Positions 16,313-27,033 of a stretch of 34,906 bases of DNA are shown one piece after another. The notes under the pieces were generated by a model. It searched no databases. It was not told where the DNA came from and was given only the letters and a program-made list of their open reading frames with translations. Origin of the DNA: Gammaproteobacteria bacterium RIFCSPHIGHO2_12_FULL_63_22 (GTDB lineage: Bacteria > Pseudomonadota > Gammaproteobacteria > Xanthomonadales > Xanthomonadaceae). Position 1 is the stretch's first letter. Each line of letters opens with the position of its first letter. Location: NCBI GenBank assembly GCA_001801685.1, contig MGYJ01000066.1, positions 24,102-59,007 on the forward strand, given 5' to 3'. The translations under genes were made by a program, and so were the position numbers.

Positions 16313-17353
16313 ATGTTTTCGCGGGTGAGAGAGGCTCGATTGCCACTCAGAATATTCGTGACCGGTACGGCAGGTTTTATCAGCTTCCATCTTGTAAAGC
16401 GGCTGCTTGACGAAGGCTTCGTCGTGTTCGGCTATGACGGAATGACCGACTATTACGATGTCGCTCTGAAACGGCGCCGGCACCAGATGCTGCTCCAGAA
16501 GCCGGATTTCCAAGCGATCGAGGCGATGCTGGAGGACCAGCAGGCGATCGACAAGGCGGTCGATGCGTTCGATCCCGACGTGATCGTTCATCTCCCGGCA
16601 TAGGCCGGAGTGCGTTATTCGCTCGAGCAGCCGAAGGCTTATCTCGAGGCCAATGTGGACGGCACCTTTCATGCCATGGAAGCGGCCCGGCGGCATGCGG
16701 TCGATCATCTGCTGATGGCGTCGACATCGTCGGTCTATGGCGGCAGCGAGGAGATGCCCTTCGCCGAAACCGCCAAGGCCGATATGCGGCTGACCATCTA
16801 CGCCGCGACCAAGAAAGCGATCGAGGCGATGGGACATGCCTATGCCCATCTCTGGGGGGTGCCGACAACCATGTTCCGCTTCTTTACGGTCTATGGGCCG
16901 TGGACGCCCAGACATGGTTATATACAAGTTCGTCGATGCGATCTCGATGGTCGCCCGATCGACCTCTATAATGGCGGCGATTTGTACCGCGATTTCACCT
17001 ATGTCGGCGATTCGGTCGAGGGCATCCGCCTGCTGATCGATGCCGTGCCCGTGAGGCCCGGAAGTGCCGAGAAAATCGAGCCCTCGGACAGCCTGTCCCA
17101 CGTCGCCCTGTTTCGCGTCGTCAATATCGGGAACAGCGACAAGGCTCGTCTGCTCGATTTCGTGTCGGCGATCGAGGCGGCGACGGGGCTGAAAGCCGAG
17201 CGCAATATGATGCCGATGCAGAAGGGTGATGTCGTCGCGACCTGGGCCAATGCCGACCTGCTCTTCCGATTGACCGGCTATCACCCGCGAACCGATGTCC
17301 GCAAGGGCGTCGCGAAATTCGTCGACTGGTATCGCAATTATTACGACAAATGA
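16313..17353 (+). pseudogene. UDP-glucuronate 4-epimerase-like gene, broken by amber stop and frameshifts
   Basis: Both parts are in one frame and together cover a normal NAD-dependent epimerase (about 340 residues) of the SDR family that would make UDP-galacturonate. A TAG at 16601-16603 replaces the Gln codon of the expected HLAAQAGVRYS text, and the preceding Ala is Pro. Further on, after the TVYGPW motif, the residues TPRHGYIQVRRCDL are out of register: the +1 frame of the same bases (about 16902-16945) reads GRPDMVIYKFVDAIS, the expected family text, so two small indels cancel each other. The Rossmann glycine motif is GTAGFIS, with the third Gly changed. The catalytic YAATK (YxxxK) and the RDFTYVGD block are intact. 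Almost certainly non-functional. Confidence 0.85.
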
Positions 17354-17413
17354 TGCTTGTGATGCGGGCAGTATTCTTTGCTATGGCCAAGAAATCCCGC
17401 TAGGGCGCTGGAA

Positions 17414-18772
17414 ATGGCGGCCCCCCTTTCATCTCAACAAGAGATAGCGTCAGTTGAAGCGGTTCCTATGCAGCAGATGATTGAGTTCGATCGAGCTAAC
17501 CGGCCGGGCCGGGTGCAGCTTTTTTTTGGTTCCTTGCGTGCACAGGCCGCACTTTGCCTGCTGTTCGGTGTCGCGATTCCGGTCCTTATCTATTTTCGCG
17601 GCGACGTCGGATTCATCGCGCGGAATGCGTCGGCGGTCAATTCGACGCTGGTCGCCGCTGTCGCGACGCTGAGCGGTGTTGTTGCGGTACGCAAGTTCGG
17701 TATCTTTCCCGGCACGATCACCGCCAGCTATATTTTTCCGGCCTTTGCTGCCTGTTACAGCGTCGCGGTTTCCGTCGTTCTGCTCGCGCGCGAACCCTAT
17801 AGCGGCGCGCTTTTGACGTTGACATTTCTTACGGCGACCGCAGTCCGCTTCGCGATAAGCGCGCTGGAACGGCGCGACGACGCGGGGCGCTATTATCTGG
17901 TTCCCGGCGGCGACATTGACCGATTGCTGCCCGACGTAGGTCTGGTGTCGACCACGCTCCACACCCCGATGCTGCCGGCCGACGCCGACGCCGTCATCGT
18001 TGCCGACCTGCACCATGATCACACCGCCGAATGGGAGCGTGTCTTCGCAATCGCCGCGCTGCACGGTCTGGGCGTCTATCACTACAAGCAGGTTTGGGAG
18101 GCGCAGACCGGAAAGGTGCATATCGAGCATCTTTCGGAAAACAGCTTCGGCTCGCTGCTGCCCAGCAATTCCTATGCAAAGGTGAAGCGGCTGATCGATA
18201 TCCTGTTCAGTCTGGCCGTGATCCCGATCCTGATCGTTCCGCTGGCCGTGGCTGCTCTCGTTATCCGCTTCGATTCACCGGGCCCGATCTTCTTTCGCCA
18301 GGATCGCATCGGCTATCGCGGCAAGGCGTTCAGCGTACTCAAGTTCCGGACGATGCGCGTTGCGGCGCCTGCCACCGAGGGTGTCGACCGCCTGCATGCC
18401 GCGATCACGCAAGACGACGACGTGCGAATCACCAAGGTTGGCCGTTTCCTTCGCAAGACGCGGATCGATGAACTGCCGCAGGTCTTCAATATTCTGCGCG
18501 GTGAAATGAGTTGGATCGGTCCACGGCCGGAGGCGCAGCCGCTGTCCGAATGGTATGAAAGCGAGATTCCCTTCTACCTCTACCGGCATATCGTTCGGCC
18601 GGGCATCACCGGTTGGGCGCAGGTAAACCAGGGGCATGTTGCGGGGATCAGCGAGGTTCATGATAAGCTGCGCTTCGATTTCTATTACATCAAGAATTTC
18701 TCGATGTGGCTCGACCTTGTGATCCTCTTCAAGACCGCGGTGGTGGTGGTGCGCGGATCGGGAGCGAAATAA
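17414..18772 (+). CDS. polyprenyl-phosphate sugar-1-phosphate transferase (initiating enzyme)
   Basis: Transfers a sugar-1-phosphate from a UDP-sugar to undecaprenyl phosphate, starting each repeat unit at the inner membrane. About 452 residues: an N-terminal region with about four membrane helices, a soluble middle part, then a fifth hydrophobic segment (ILFSLAVIPILIVPLAVAALVI) leading into the catalytic bacterial sugar transferase domain. This domain has SPGPIFFRQDRIGY, FSVLKFRTM, TKVGRFLRKTRIDELPQ, GEMSWIGPRPE and RPGITGWAQVN. The layout is that of WbaP/WcaJ-type enzymes; the sugar cannot be told. Start taken at the ATG 17414 (the upstream extension begins with TTG). An ATG at 17468 is also possible. 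Confidence 0.88.
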   Translation: MAAPLSSQQEIASVEAVPMQQMIEFDRANRPGRVQLFFGSLRAQAALCLLFGVAIPVLIYFRGDVGFIARNASAVNSTLVAAVATLSGVVAVRKFGIFPGTITASYIFPAFAACYSVAVSVVLLAREPYSGALLTLTFLTATAVRFAISALERRDDAGRYYLVPGGDIDRLLPDVGLVSTTLHTPMLPADADAVIVADLHHDHTAEWERVFAIAALHGLGVYHYKQVWEAQTGKVHIEHLSENSFGSLLPSNSYAKVKRLIDILFSLAVIPILIVPLAVAALVIRFDSPGPIFFRQDRIGYRGKAFSVLKFRTMRVAAPATEGVDRLHAAITQDDDVRITKVGRFLRKTRIDELPQVFNILRGEMSWIGPRPEAQPLSEWYESEIPFYLYRHIVRPGITGWAQVNQGHVAGISEVHDKLRFDFYYIKNFSMWLDLVILFKTAVVVVRGSGAK

Positions 18773-18909
18773 GCTAGGCCGTTTTGGCCCGGGCTATCCT
18801 TCCCATATTCTCTCAACGGCCAGCCGCTCGTCGCGGCCAGGCGGCGGTCGCTTCGAAATGGTTAGAACCCCAAGATATTTGCTTTGCAAACGGGGGCGGA
18901 TCGACTAAC

Positions 18910-18925
18910 CGTTCACGCGTGAACG
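18910..18925. promoter_or_regulatory. perfect 16-bp palindrome, candidate operator
   Basis: CGTTCACGCGTGAACG is self-complementary over all 16 bases. It lies in the 217-nt gap before the MarR-type regulator, just ahead of a strong ribosome binding site (AAGGAGAGG from 18930). Its place fits a dimeric repressor controlling the downstream block, possibly the regulator itself. Confidence 0.5.
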
Positions 18926-18989
18926 AACTAAGGAGAGGCGATCGGTCTTGCCGGCAACATGCGGGCCGGACCGTGCGGTACCCGTTACG

Positions 18990-19361
18990 ATGATCGACGA
19001 CAAAATTGCAACACGACGGGAGGACGTGCGCTTTCGCGTGCTTCGCCTGATCGAGAAGTCTCCCGAAGCGTCGCAGCGGGAGATCGCCGATGCGCTCGGG
19101 GTGAGCGTCGGCGCGGTCAATTATTGCGTCCGCGCGCTCATCGACAAAGGGCATATCAAGGTCGCCAATTTTCGCGCTTCGAAGAACAAGCTTGGCTATG
19201 TCTATGTGCTAACGCCCGAGGGGATCGCGGCCCGGGCGAATCTGGCGGTCCGCTTCATCGAGCGCAAACTGGCCGAATATAATACGATCAAGGATGAACT
19301 GGATCAGCTTCGGAGCGAATTCTCCGACGACGGCGGTGCTGCGAAGGGGCGGGGGGGATGA
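18990..19361 (+). CDS. MarR-type EPS-associated transcriptional regulator
   Basis: A 123-residue winged-helix DNA-binding protein. The helix-turn-helix is clear: [18 protein letters not shown], then [19 protein letters not shown], then the wing with [14 protein letters not shown]. The C-terminal helix ([22 protein letters not shown]) is a likely dimerisation coiled coil. It matches the small MarR-like family found with EPS/exosortase loci. The ATG at 18990 gives the usual N-terminus but has no good ribosome binding site; a TTG at 18948 lies 12 nt after AAGGAG and would add 14 residues, so the start is uncertain. It overlaps wecB by 4 nt (ATGA), tying it to the sugar genes as first gene of that transcription unit. 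Confidence 0.85.
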   Translation: MIDDKIATRREDVRFRVLRLIEKSPEASQREIADALGVSVGAVNYCVRALIDKGHIKVANFRASKNKLGYVYVLTPEGIAARANLAVRFIERKLAEYNTIKDELDQLRSEFSDDGGAAKGRGG

Positions 19362-20503
19362 GCGGGAAACTTCGCGTCCTCACTGTGTTCGGAACACGGC
19401 CCGAAGCGATCAAGATGGCGCCTGTCGTGCGCGTGCTCGCCGCGGCGGCGGATGTCGATGCGCGCGTCTGCATCACGGCGCAGCATCGCGAAATGCTCGA
19501 CCAGGTGCTCGACCTCTTCGCCATTGTTCCCGATTACGACCTCAACCTGATGAAGCGAGGGCAGGATCTTACCGATATCACGGTGAGCGTCCTGCAAGGC
19601 CTGCGGTCCGTACTCGCCGAATTTCAGCCTGACCTGCTGCTCGTCCATGGCGACACGACGACGACGCTGTCGGCGTCGCTTGCGGCCTATTATCAGCGCA
19701 TCGCGGTCGGGCATGTCGAGGCGGGGCTGCGCACCGGCAACATATTTTCGCCCTGGCCCGAGGAGATCAATCGCAAGGTGGCGGGGACGGTCGCGCGGCT
19801 TCATTTCGCGCCGACCGAACGGTCTCGCGCCAATCTGCTCGCCGAAAATGTGCCGGCCGACCATGTTCATGTGACCGGAAACACCGTGATTGATGCGTTG
19901 CGGGACATCGTCGCACGGCTCGAAGCCGATGAAACGCTGTCGGGCGAACTTGCGGCGCGCTTCGGCCTCGACGCACGCAAGCGGATGATCCTCGTCACGG
20001 GGCACCGCCGCGAAAGTTTCGGACAGGGTTTCGAGCGGATATGCGCCGCGCTGGCGCAGATCGCGCGGCGTGACGATGTCGAGATCGTCTATCCGGTCCA
20101 CCTGAATCCGAATGTGAAGGGGCCGGTCGAGGCGCATCTTGGCGGTGTTGCCAACATCCATCTTATCGCGCCGCAGGACTATCTGCCCTTTGTCTATCTG
20201 ATGCATCGCTCGACGCTGATCCTGACGGATTCCGGCGGTGTGCAGGAGGAGGCGCCCTCGCTTGGAAAGCCGGTGCTTGTCATGCGCGATACGACCGAGC
20301 GGCCCGAAGCGGTCGAGGCCGGGACGGTCAGGCTGGTCGGCACCGACGCGGGCCTGATCGTGGAGAGCGTCGATCGCCTGCTCGACGACCGCACCGCCTA
20401 TGAGGCGATGAGCTTTGCCCATAATCCCTATGGTGACGGCCAGGCGGCGGGACGGATATTGTCGGCGATCCGCCAATGGCGACCCGAACCTGCGGAGCGA
20501 TGA
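19358..20503 (+). CDS. wecB: UDP-N-acetylglucosamine 2-epimerase (non-hydrolysing)
   Basis: Interconverts UDP-GlcNAc and UDP-ManNAc in the cytoplasm. The 381-residue length fits. Motifs: [13 protein letters not shown] at the N-terminus, [40 protein letters not shown], and [30 protein letters not shown], with the acidic and His residues of the GT-B-like active site. It starts within the last codons of the regulator and is followed after 4 nt by the ManNAc dehydrogenase, giving the two-step route to UDP-ManNAcA. Confidence 0.93.
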   Translation: MSGKLRVLTVFGTRPEAIKMAPVVRVLAAAADVDARVCITAQHREMLDQVLDLFAIVPDYDLNLMKRGQDLTDITVSVLQGLRSVLAEFQPDLLLVHGDTTTTLSASLAAYYQRIAVGHVEAGLRTGNIFSPWPEEINRKVAGTVARLHFAPTERSRANLLAENVPADHVHVTGNTVIDALRDIVARLEADETLSGELAARFGLDARKRMILVTGHRRESFGQGFERICAALAQIARRDDVEIVYPVHLNPNVKGPVEAHLGGVANIHLIAPQDYLPFVYLMHRSTLILTDSGGVQEEAPSLGKPVLVMRDTTERPEAVEAGTVRLVGTDAGLIVESVDRLLDDRTAYEAMSFAHNPYGDGQAAGRILSAIRQWRPEPAER

Positions 20504-20507
20504 TGCG

Positions 20508-21791
20508 ATGACCCGCGAATTCAAGACCATTTCCGTGATCGGGCTCGGCTACATCGGCCTGCCCACGGCCGCGATGTTCGCGTCGCGCAAGATTCATGTC
20601 GTTGGGGTCGATGTCGACACGAAAGCGATCGAGGCTATCAATCGCGGCGCGATTCATATCGTTGAACCCGATCTGGACATCGTCGTGCAGGCGGCGGTCC
20701 AGCAGGGCTATCTGCGTGCGACCGCCGTGCCGGAGGCGGCTGACGCCTTCCTGATCGCGGTACCGACCCCGTTCAAAGGCGACAATCGCGACCCCGATCT
20801 CGCCTATATCGAGGCTGCGGCAAAGGCCATCGCCCCGGTTCTGGCGCCCGGAAATCTGGTGGTCCTCGAATCGACGTCGCCCGTCGGCGCGACCGAGCGG
20901 ATGGCCGGCTGGCTCGCCGAAGCGCGCCCTGACCTCAGCTTTCCACAAACCGCGGGCGAAGCGTCGGATATCCGTATCGCCCATTGTCCCGAGCGGGTGC
21001 TGCCGGGCAAGGTCATGCGCGAGCTGATCACCAACGACAGGGTCATCGGCGGAATGACGCCGCGCTGCTCGGCGGTCGCGGCGCGGCTCTATCGCGCTTT
21101 CGTGCTCGGCGAATGCGTGCTCGCATCGAGCCCGCGCGTTGCCGAGATGGCCAAGCTGACCGAGAACAGCTTCCGCGATGTCAATATCGCCTTCGCCAAC
21201 GAGTTGTCGCTGATCAGCCATGACCTCGACATAGATGTCTGGGAGCTGATCCGCCTCGCGAACCGCCACCCGCGCGTGAACATCCTGCAGCCGGGGCCCG
21301 GCGTCGGCGGCCATTGCATCGCGGTCGATCCCTGGTTCATCGTTTCGTCGGCGCCCGAGCGGGCGCGGCTGATCCGGACCGCGCGCGAGGTCAATGATTC
21401 CAAGCCGCACTGGGTGCTCGACCAGGTGCGCGCCGCGATCGGTGCCTGCCTGATGGCCGATGCATCGCGCACGGCAAGCGAGGTCGTGCTCGCGGTCTAT
21501 GGTCTTGCGTTCAAGCCGGACATCGACGACCTGCGGGAAAGCCCAGCGCTGGAAATCGCGCGCGATCTGGTCGTGAGCCATCCGGGGCCGCTGCGCGTCG
21601 TCGAACCCAATATCGGGGGGCTGCCCGCCGGAATGGGCCACGCCGAACTCACCTCTTTCGACGCCGCGGCAGACGCGGACATTCACCTCCTGCTGGTCGA
21701 CCACCGCGAATTCCGGTCGCGGCAGAAGCCGGCAAAAACCACTCTCGACATGCGGGGCATATGGACAAATCAAAAGGGTACGACGGCATGA
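20508..21791 (+). CDS. wecC: UDP-N-acetyl-D-mannosamine dehydrogenase
   Basis: Oxidises UDP-ManNAc to UDP-ManNAcA with two NAD. 427 residues with an N-terminal Rossmann motif ([14 protein letters not shown]), [24 protein letters not shown], the helical [17 protein letters not shown], and the catalytic Cys270 in [14 protein letters not shown]. The C-terminal UDP-binding domain has [17 protein letters not shown]. The PDPW-type active site and the partner wecB favour the WecC subgroup over UDP-glucose dehydrogenases. The ATG at 20508 is 4 nt after the wecB stop. Its last bases overlap the next dehydrogenase start (ATGA at 21788). Confidence 0.92.
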   Translation: MTREFKTISVIGLGYIGLPTAAMFASRKIHVVGVDVDTKAIEAINRGAIHIVEPDLDIVVQAAVQQGYLRATAVPEAADAFLIAVPTPFKGDNRDPDLAYIEAAAKAIAPVLAPGNLVVLESTSPVGATERMAGWLAEARPDLSFPQTAGEASDIRIAHCPERVLPGKVMRELITNDRVIGGMTPRCSAVAARLYRAFVLGECVLASSPRVAEMAKLTENSFRDVNIAFANELSLISHDLDIDVWELIRLANRHPRVNILQPGPGVGGHCIAVDPWFIVSSAPERARLIRTAREVNDSKPHWVLDQVRAAIGACLMADASRTASEVVLAVYGLAFKPDIDDLRESPALEIARDLVVSHPGPLRVVEPNIGGLPAGMGHAELTSFDAAADADIHLLLVDHREFRSRQKPAKTTLDMRGIWTNQKGTTA

Positions 21792-23065
21792 TAGACGCTT
21801 CGGAAGCGCGGATTGCCGTTGTTGGACTGGGCTATGTCGGCCTGCCGCTGGCCGTCGAGTTCGCCAAACTTGGCAGCGTGATCGGCTTTGACATCAACAT
21901 GTCGCGTATCGCCGCGCTGGCTGACGGCAGGGACGAGACGCTGGAGGTCGAGCCGGAAGAGCTCGCCGCAGCGACCGGTCTCAGCTTTACGGGCGATCTT
22001 GAGGCGCTGCGTTCGGCCAATTTCTATATCATAACCGTGCCGACGCCGATCGACCGGTCGAAGCGTCCCGACCTGAACGCGCTTGTCCGGGCGTCCGAAA
22101 CCGTCGGCAAGGTTCTCAGGGCGGGCGATATCGTCGTCTATGAATCGACCGTCTATCCCGGTGCGACCGAGGAAGATTGCGTGCCCGTGCTCGAAAAGAC
22201 GTCGGGCCTCGTCTTCAATCGCGATTTCTTCGTCGGATACAGCCCCGAACGCATCAATCCGGGCGACAAGGTCCACCGCCTTCCCGATATTCACAAGATC
22301 ACCTCGGGCTCGACCCCCGAAGCGGCGGAACTCGTCGACGCGGTCTATCGCCGGATCATCCGCGCCGGCACGCACAAGGCCCCGTCGATCCGCGTCGCGG
22401 AGGCGGCGAAGGTGATCGAGAATACCCAGCGCGACCTCAATATCGGGCTGGTGAACGAGCTTGCGATCATCTTCAATCGCATGGGTATCGATACCGAGGA
22501 TGTTCTCGCGGCGGCTGGAACCAAGTGGAACTTCCTGCCGTTCCGCCCCGGCCTCGTCGGCGGCCACTGCATCGGCGTCGATCCTTATTATCTGACACAC
22601 AAGGCCGAGATGGTAGGGCATCTGCCCGAGATCATTCTGGCCGGCCGCCGCCTCAACGATGCGATGGGAAAATATGTCGCCGAGCAGATGGTGAAAGCGC
22701 TGCTCAAGCGCCGGATCCATGTGAATGGCGCGCGTATCCTGGTGCTGGGCCTGACCTTCAAGGAAAACTGCCCCGATCTTCGCAACACCCGCGTCACCGA
22801 TGTCATCGACGAGTTGCGCGAGTATGGCGCGATCGTCGACGTGTACGACCCCTGGGTCCACGCAGGCGAGGCGATGGCCGAGCTTGGCTATCACCCCATC
22901 GAGGAGCCGGAGGCCGGCAATTATGACGGGATCATACTGGCCGTGGCGCACGATCATTTCCGCGATCGCGGCAGTCCATGGGCGCGTACCTTCGGCAAGC
23001 CCAACCATATTTTCTACGACCTCAAATCGGTATTTCGGGCGGACCAGTCCGACATGCGGCTGTAA
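21788..23065 (+). CDS. tviB: UDP-N-acetylhexosamine 6-dehydrogenase, TviB/WbpO/WbpA type
   Basis: A second NAD-dependent nucleotide-sugar dehydrogenase, 425 residues, the length of Salmonella TviB, which it resembles throughout: [70 protein letters not shown], catalytic Cys261 in [14 protein letters not shown], and [17 protein letters not shown]. It would oxidise UDP-GlcNAc (or UDP-GalNAc) to the uronic acid. With wbpB directly behind it, its likely job is UDP-GlcNAcA for the 2,3-diamino-uronic acid pathway. The ATG at 21788 follows AAAAGGG at a good distance; an ATG at 21761 would add nine residues. Confidence 0.9.
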   Translation: MIDASEARIAVVGLGYVGLPLAVEFAKLGSVIGFDINMSRIAALADGRDETLEVEPEELAAATGLSFTGDLEALRSANFYIITVPTPIDRSKRPDLNALVRASETVGKVLRAGDIVVYESTVYPGATEEDCVPVLEKTSGLVFNRDFFVGYSPERINPGDKVHRLPDIHKITSGSTPEAAELVDAVYRRIIRAGTHKAPSIRVAEAAKVIENTQRDLNIGLVNELAIIFNRMGIDTEDVLAAAGTKWNFLPFRPGLVGGHCIGVDPYYLTHKAEMVGHLPEIILAGRRLNDAMGKYVAEQMVKALLKRRIHVNGARILVLGLTFKENCPDLRNTRVTDVIDELREYGAIVDVYDPWVHAGEAMAELGYHPIEEPEAGNYDGIILAVAHDHFRDRGSPWARTFGKPNHIFYDLKSVFRADQSDMRL

Positions 23066-23073
23066 TTTCTTGA

Positions 23074-24036
<963 letters not shown>

Positions 24037-24051
24037 GGGCGGCAAGCGGCC

Positions 24052-24633
24052 ATGAACGTGCAGATCCATCCGAGCGCGATCGTCGACGAGGGCGCCGTCA
24101 TCGGCGAGGGAAGCCGTGTGTGGCACTTCGTCCACGTGTGCGGCGGTGCGCGGATCGGCGCGCGCGTGTCGCTGGGGCAGAATGTTTTCGTCGGCAACCG
24201 CGTGGTGATCGGCGACGACTGCAAGATCCAGAACAATGTATCGGTGTATGACAATGTGACGCTGGAGGACGGCGTTTTCTGCGGCCCCAGCATGGTGTTC
24301 ACCAATGTCTATAACCCGCGCGCCGAGGTCGAGCGGAAGAGCGAGTTTCGCGACACGCTCGTCCGCCGCGGCGCGACGCTTGGGGCCAATTCCACGATCG
24401 TGTGCGGCGTCACCATCGGGGCCTATGCCTTTGTCGGCGCCGGCGCAGTGATCAATCACGACGTTCCCGACTATGCGCTGATGGTCGGCGTGCCGGCGCG
24501 GCAGATCGGATGGATGAGCGAATATGGCGAGCGGCTGCCGCTGTCGCTGACGGGCGATGGCGAAGCCGTCTGCCCGCACAGCGGCATGGTCTATCGGCTA
24601 ACGGACGGTGTCCTCGGCCGCGGAGAGGAATGA
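24052..24633 (+). CDS. wbpD: UDP-2-acetamido-3-amino-glucuronate N-acetyltransferase, left-handed beta-helix
   Basis: A 193-residue hexapeptide-repeat acetyltransferase that adds an acetyl group to the 3-amino sugar made by WbpE. The repeat pattern is clear from the start: [20 protein letters not shown], then [20 protein letters not shown] and [17 protein letters not shown]; after [14 protein letters not shown] the coil resumes with [19 protein letters not shown] and ends [17 protein letters not shown], as in WbpD/WlbB. Cytoplasmic, using acetyl-CoA. It is separated by 15 nt from wbpB and abuts wbpE. Confidence 0.92.
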   Translation: MNVQIHPSAIVDEGAVIGEGSRVWHFVHVCGGARIGARVSLGQNVFVGNRVVIGDDCKIQNNVSVYDNVTLEDGVFCGPSMVFTNVYNPRAEVERKSEFRDTLVRRGATLGANSTIVCGVTIGAYAFVGAGAVINHDVPDYALMVGVPARQIGWMSEYGERLPLSLTGDGEAVCPHSGMVYRLTDGVLGRGEE

Positions 24634-24635
24634 AG

Positions 24636-25745
24636 ATGCAATTTGTCGATCTGGGCGCGCAACTCGCGCGCGTTCGCCCGCAGGTGGATGCGGGGATTGC
24701 CCGCGTCCTCGAGCACGGGAAATATATTCTCGGTCCCGAGGTAGAGCAGCTTGAAGGCCAACTCGCCGACTTTGCCGGCGTCCCGCATTGCATCTCGTGC
24801 GCCAACGGGACCGATGCGCTGCAGATCGCGCTGATGGCGCTCGGCGCAGGTCCGGGCGATGAGGTAATTACCCCGGGCTTCACCTATATCGCGACCGCCG
24901 AGGCGGCGGCGGTGCTTGGTGCGCGTCCGGTTTATGTCGATGTCGATCCAATCACTTACAACATCGATCCGACGCTGATCGAGGCGGCAATCACGCCGCG
25001 CACGCGCGCAATCATCGCGGTGTCGCTCTATGGTCAGTGTGCCGATTTCGACGCGATCAACGCCGTTGCCGCCAGGCATGGCATCACGGTCATCGAAGAC
25101 GCCGCACAAAGCTATGGCGGGACATACAGGGGGCGCAAGTCGGGCAGCCTGACGACGATCGCCTGCACCAGCTTTTTTCCGTCGAAGCCGCTCGGCTGCT
25201 ATGGCGATGGCGGCGCGATGTTCACCACCGACGACGAGCTTGCGAAGAGCCTGCGCCGCATCGCGCGCCACGGGCAGGAGGGCCGCTACAATCATGTCTG
25301 CATCGGCATGAACAGTCGGCTCGACAGCATTCAGGCGGCAGTATTGCTCGCAAAAATGACGATCTTCCCCGAAGAGCTCGAATTGCGTCAGGCGGTCGCC
25401 GATCGTTATGGCGATTTGCTGAAGGCTGCGGGCCTCGATTGCGGGCCGGTCGTTTACGACGGCAACCGTAGCGCGTGGGCGCAATATACGGTTCGGCTGC
25501 CCGATCGCGCGGCGGTACAAAAGGCCTTCGCGGATGCGGGAATTCCAAGTGTCGTCCATTATCCCGCGCCGCTCAACCGCCAGCCGGCAGTTGCCGACCC
25601 GGAGGCGGTGCTGCCCATCGGCGACCGGGCGGCGGAAGAGGTGCTGAGCCTGCCGATGCATCCCTATCTCGAAGCCGGGCAACAGGCGCGGGTGGTCGAA
25701 GTGCTCGCGGGCGCGATGCGCGCCGCCGAAGCCGCCGCGGCTTGA
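24636..25745 (+). CDS. wbpE: UDP-3-keto-GlcNAcA aminotransferase, DegT/DnrJ/EryC1 family
   Basis: A 369-residue PLP enzyme that transfers an amino group from glutamate to C3 of the keto sugar. Landmarks: MQFVDLGAQ, ANGTDALQIALMALG, PGFTYIATAEAA, the PLP-ring Asp in VIEDAAQSYGG (D155), the Schiff-base Lys184 in SFFPSKPLGCYGDGGA, and GMNSRLDSIQAAVL. The ribosome binding site GGAGAGG (24622-24628) favours the ATG at 24636 over one at 24630, which overlaps the wbpD stop. It works with WbpB, whose NADH is recycled in the known Pseudomonas system. Confidence 0.93.
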   Translation: MQFVDLGAQLARVRPQVDAGIARVLEHGKYILGPEVEQLEGQLADFAGVPHCISCANGTDALQIALMALGAGPGDEVITPGFTYIATAEAAAVLGARPVYVDVDPITYNIDPTLIEAAITPRTRAIIAVSLYGQCADFDAINAVAARHGITVIEDAAQSYGGTYRGRKSGSLTTIACTSFFPSKPLGCYGDGGAMFTTDDELAKSLRRIARHGQEGRYNHVCIGMNSRLDSIQAAVLLAKMTIFPEELELRQAVADRYGDLLKAAGLDCGPVVYDGNRSAWAQYTVRLPDRAAVQKAFADAGIPSVVHYPAPLNRQPAVADPEAVLPIGDRAAEEVLSLPMHPYLEAGQQARVVEVLAGAMRAAEAAAA

Positions 25746-25770
25746 TGCAGGGCTCGCCCGGACGACCTTC

Positions 25771-27024
25771 ATGCGTAGCGACGCCGCGACATTCTGGAGA
25801 AATACCGCATCGGTCCTGAGCGGCACTATGGTCGCGCAGGCCATCCCGCTCGTCGGGACGCTGATCATGGCGCGGCTCTATGCTCCGGCGCATTTCGGAA
25901 CCTTCGCGGCCTGGCTTGCGATCGTCACGGTGCTGGCGGTCGCTCTGACCGGGCGGTTTGAAGCGAGCCTGGCGGTCGTCGACGACGGCGAGGCGCGCCG
26001 CACCGCATTCTTCGCGACGCTCACGACGACGGGGCTGCTCGGGTTGACTGCGGCGCTGGTCGTCGCGACCCTTTCTTTCAGCGCCTCCGCGATCCTTGGA
26101 ATGCCGCCCTTGCTGGCGACGCTGCTGGTGCCCGCCGCTTTCGCCTATGCGCTGTCGCAAAGCTGGGAATCGCTCGCGGCTGCGGAGGGCAGCTATCGAT
26201 GGCTGTCGATATTGCGCATCATCCAGGCGTCGCTGATCCTGGCCATTCAGGTGGGGGCGGGCATTTTCCGTCCATCGGCCGAAGGGCTCGCATGCGCTTT
26301 CGCGATCGGCGTCGGGCTGACGTTGCTGGTATCGAGCCGCGTCTTTCCTATGGTACTGCCGCCTGCGGGCGAGCGGTGGGCACGGCTTCGTGCCTTCTGG
26401 CGCGACCAGCGCAGCTTCCCGATGTTCGCCTTGCCCGCGGATACGATCAACACCTTTTCGGCGCAGCTTCCCGTTCTCATCGTCGCGAGCCGCTTCGGCG
26501 CCGACTACGCCGGCTATCTGGCAATGACGATCCGGTTGCTCGGGGCGCCGGTAACGCTGCTCGGGCGCTCGGTTCTGGACGTGTTCAAACGCTATGCCTC
26601 GGTCAGTTTCCGCGAGAAGGGGCATTGCCGCGAGGAGTATCTCCAGACGTTGCGGACGCTGGCGCTGGGGGCACTGGCCTTTTGCATCGCCATGCTGATC
26701 GCCGGAAAGACCGCTTTCGTGCTGCTGCTGGGATCCAAATGGGCGATGGCGGGCGAGATCGCGATCTGGCTGCTGCCGCTGTTCAGCCTGCGCTTCGTGG
26801 CGAGTCCGCTCAGCTATACTTTTTACATCGTCGGCAAGCAGCATGTCGATCTGGTCTGGCAGATCGCGCTGTTGGCGATGACCGTCGCGACGCTGAATAT
26901 TGCGGCGAGTCCCGATGTGGCGCTGAAGACCTACACTTATGGATATAGCCTGCTCTATCTTGCCTATATCTACCTGTCGTATCGCTGCAGCCTGGGCATG
27001 AAGCCAATGAAATCAATGGTGTAA
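25771..27024 (+). CDS. wzx: Wzx-type oligosaccharide flippase
   Basis: A 417-residue membrane protein with about 10-12 hydrophobic segments, starting with NTASVLSGTMVAQAIPLVGTL, and the organisation of the polysaccharide-synthesis/MOP exporter family. Typical traits are a Gly/Ala-rich first helix, an early LYAPAHFGTFAAW motif (compare 'ls.e.fG.~a' in Wzx proteins) and short basic cytoplasmic loops. It would move undecaprenyl-diphosphate-linked repeat units across the inner membrane. No other flippase is found in the window, so this is the natural partner of the Wzy-like proteins. Confidence 0.85.
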   Translation: MRSDAATFWRNTASVLSGTMVAQAIPLVGTLIMARLYAPAHFGTFAAWLAIVTVLAVALTGRFEASLAVVDDGEARRTAFFATLTTTGLLGLTAALVVATLSFSASAILGMPPLLATLLVPAAFAYALSQSWESLAAAEGSYRWLSILRIIQASLILAIQVGAGIFRPSAEGLACAFAIGVGLTLLVSSRVFPMVLPPAGERWARLRAFWRDQRSFPMFALPADTINTFSAQLPVLIVASRFGADYAGYLAMTIRLLGAPVTLLGRSVLDVFKRYASVSFREKGHCREEYLQTLRTLALGALAFCIAMLIAGKTAFVLLLGSKWAMAGEIAIWLLPLFSLRFVASPLSYTFYIVGKQHVDLVWQIALLAMTVATLNIAASPDVALKTYTYGYSLLYLAYIYLSYRCSLGMKPMKSMV

Positions 27025-27033
27025 CGGAAGATC

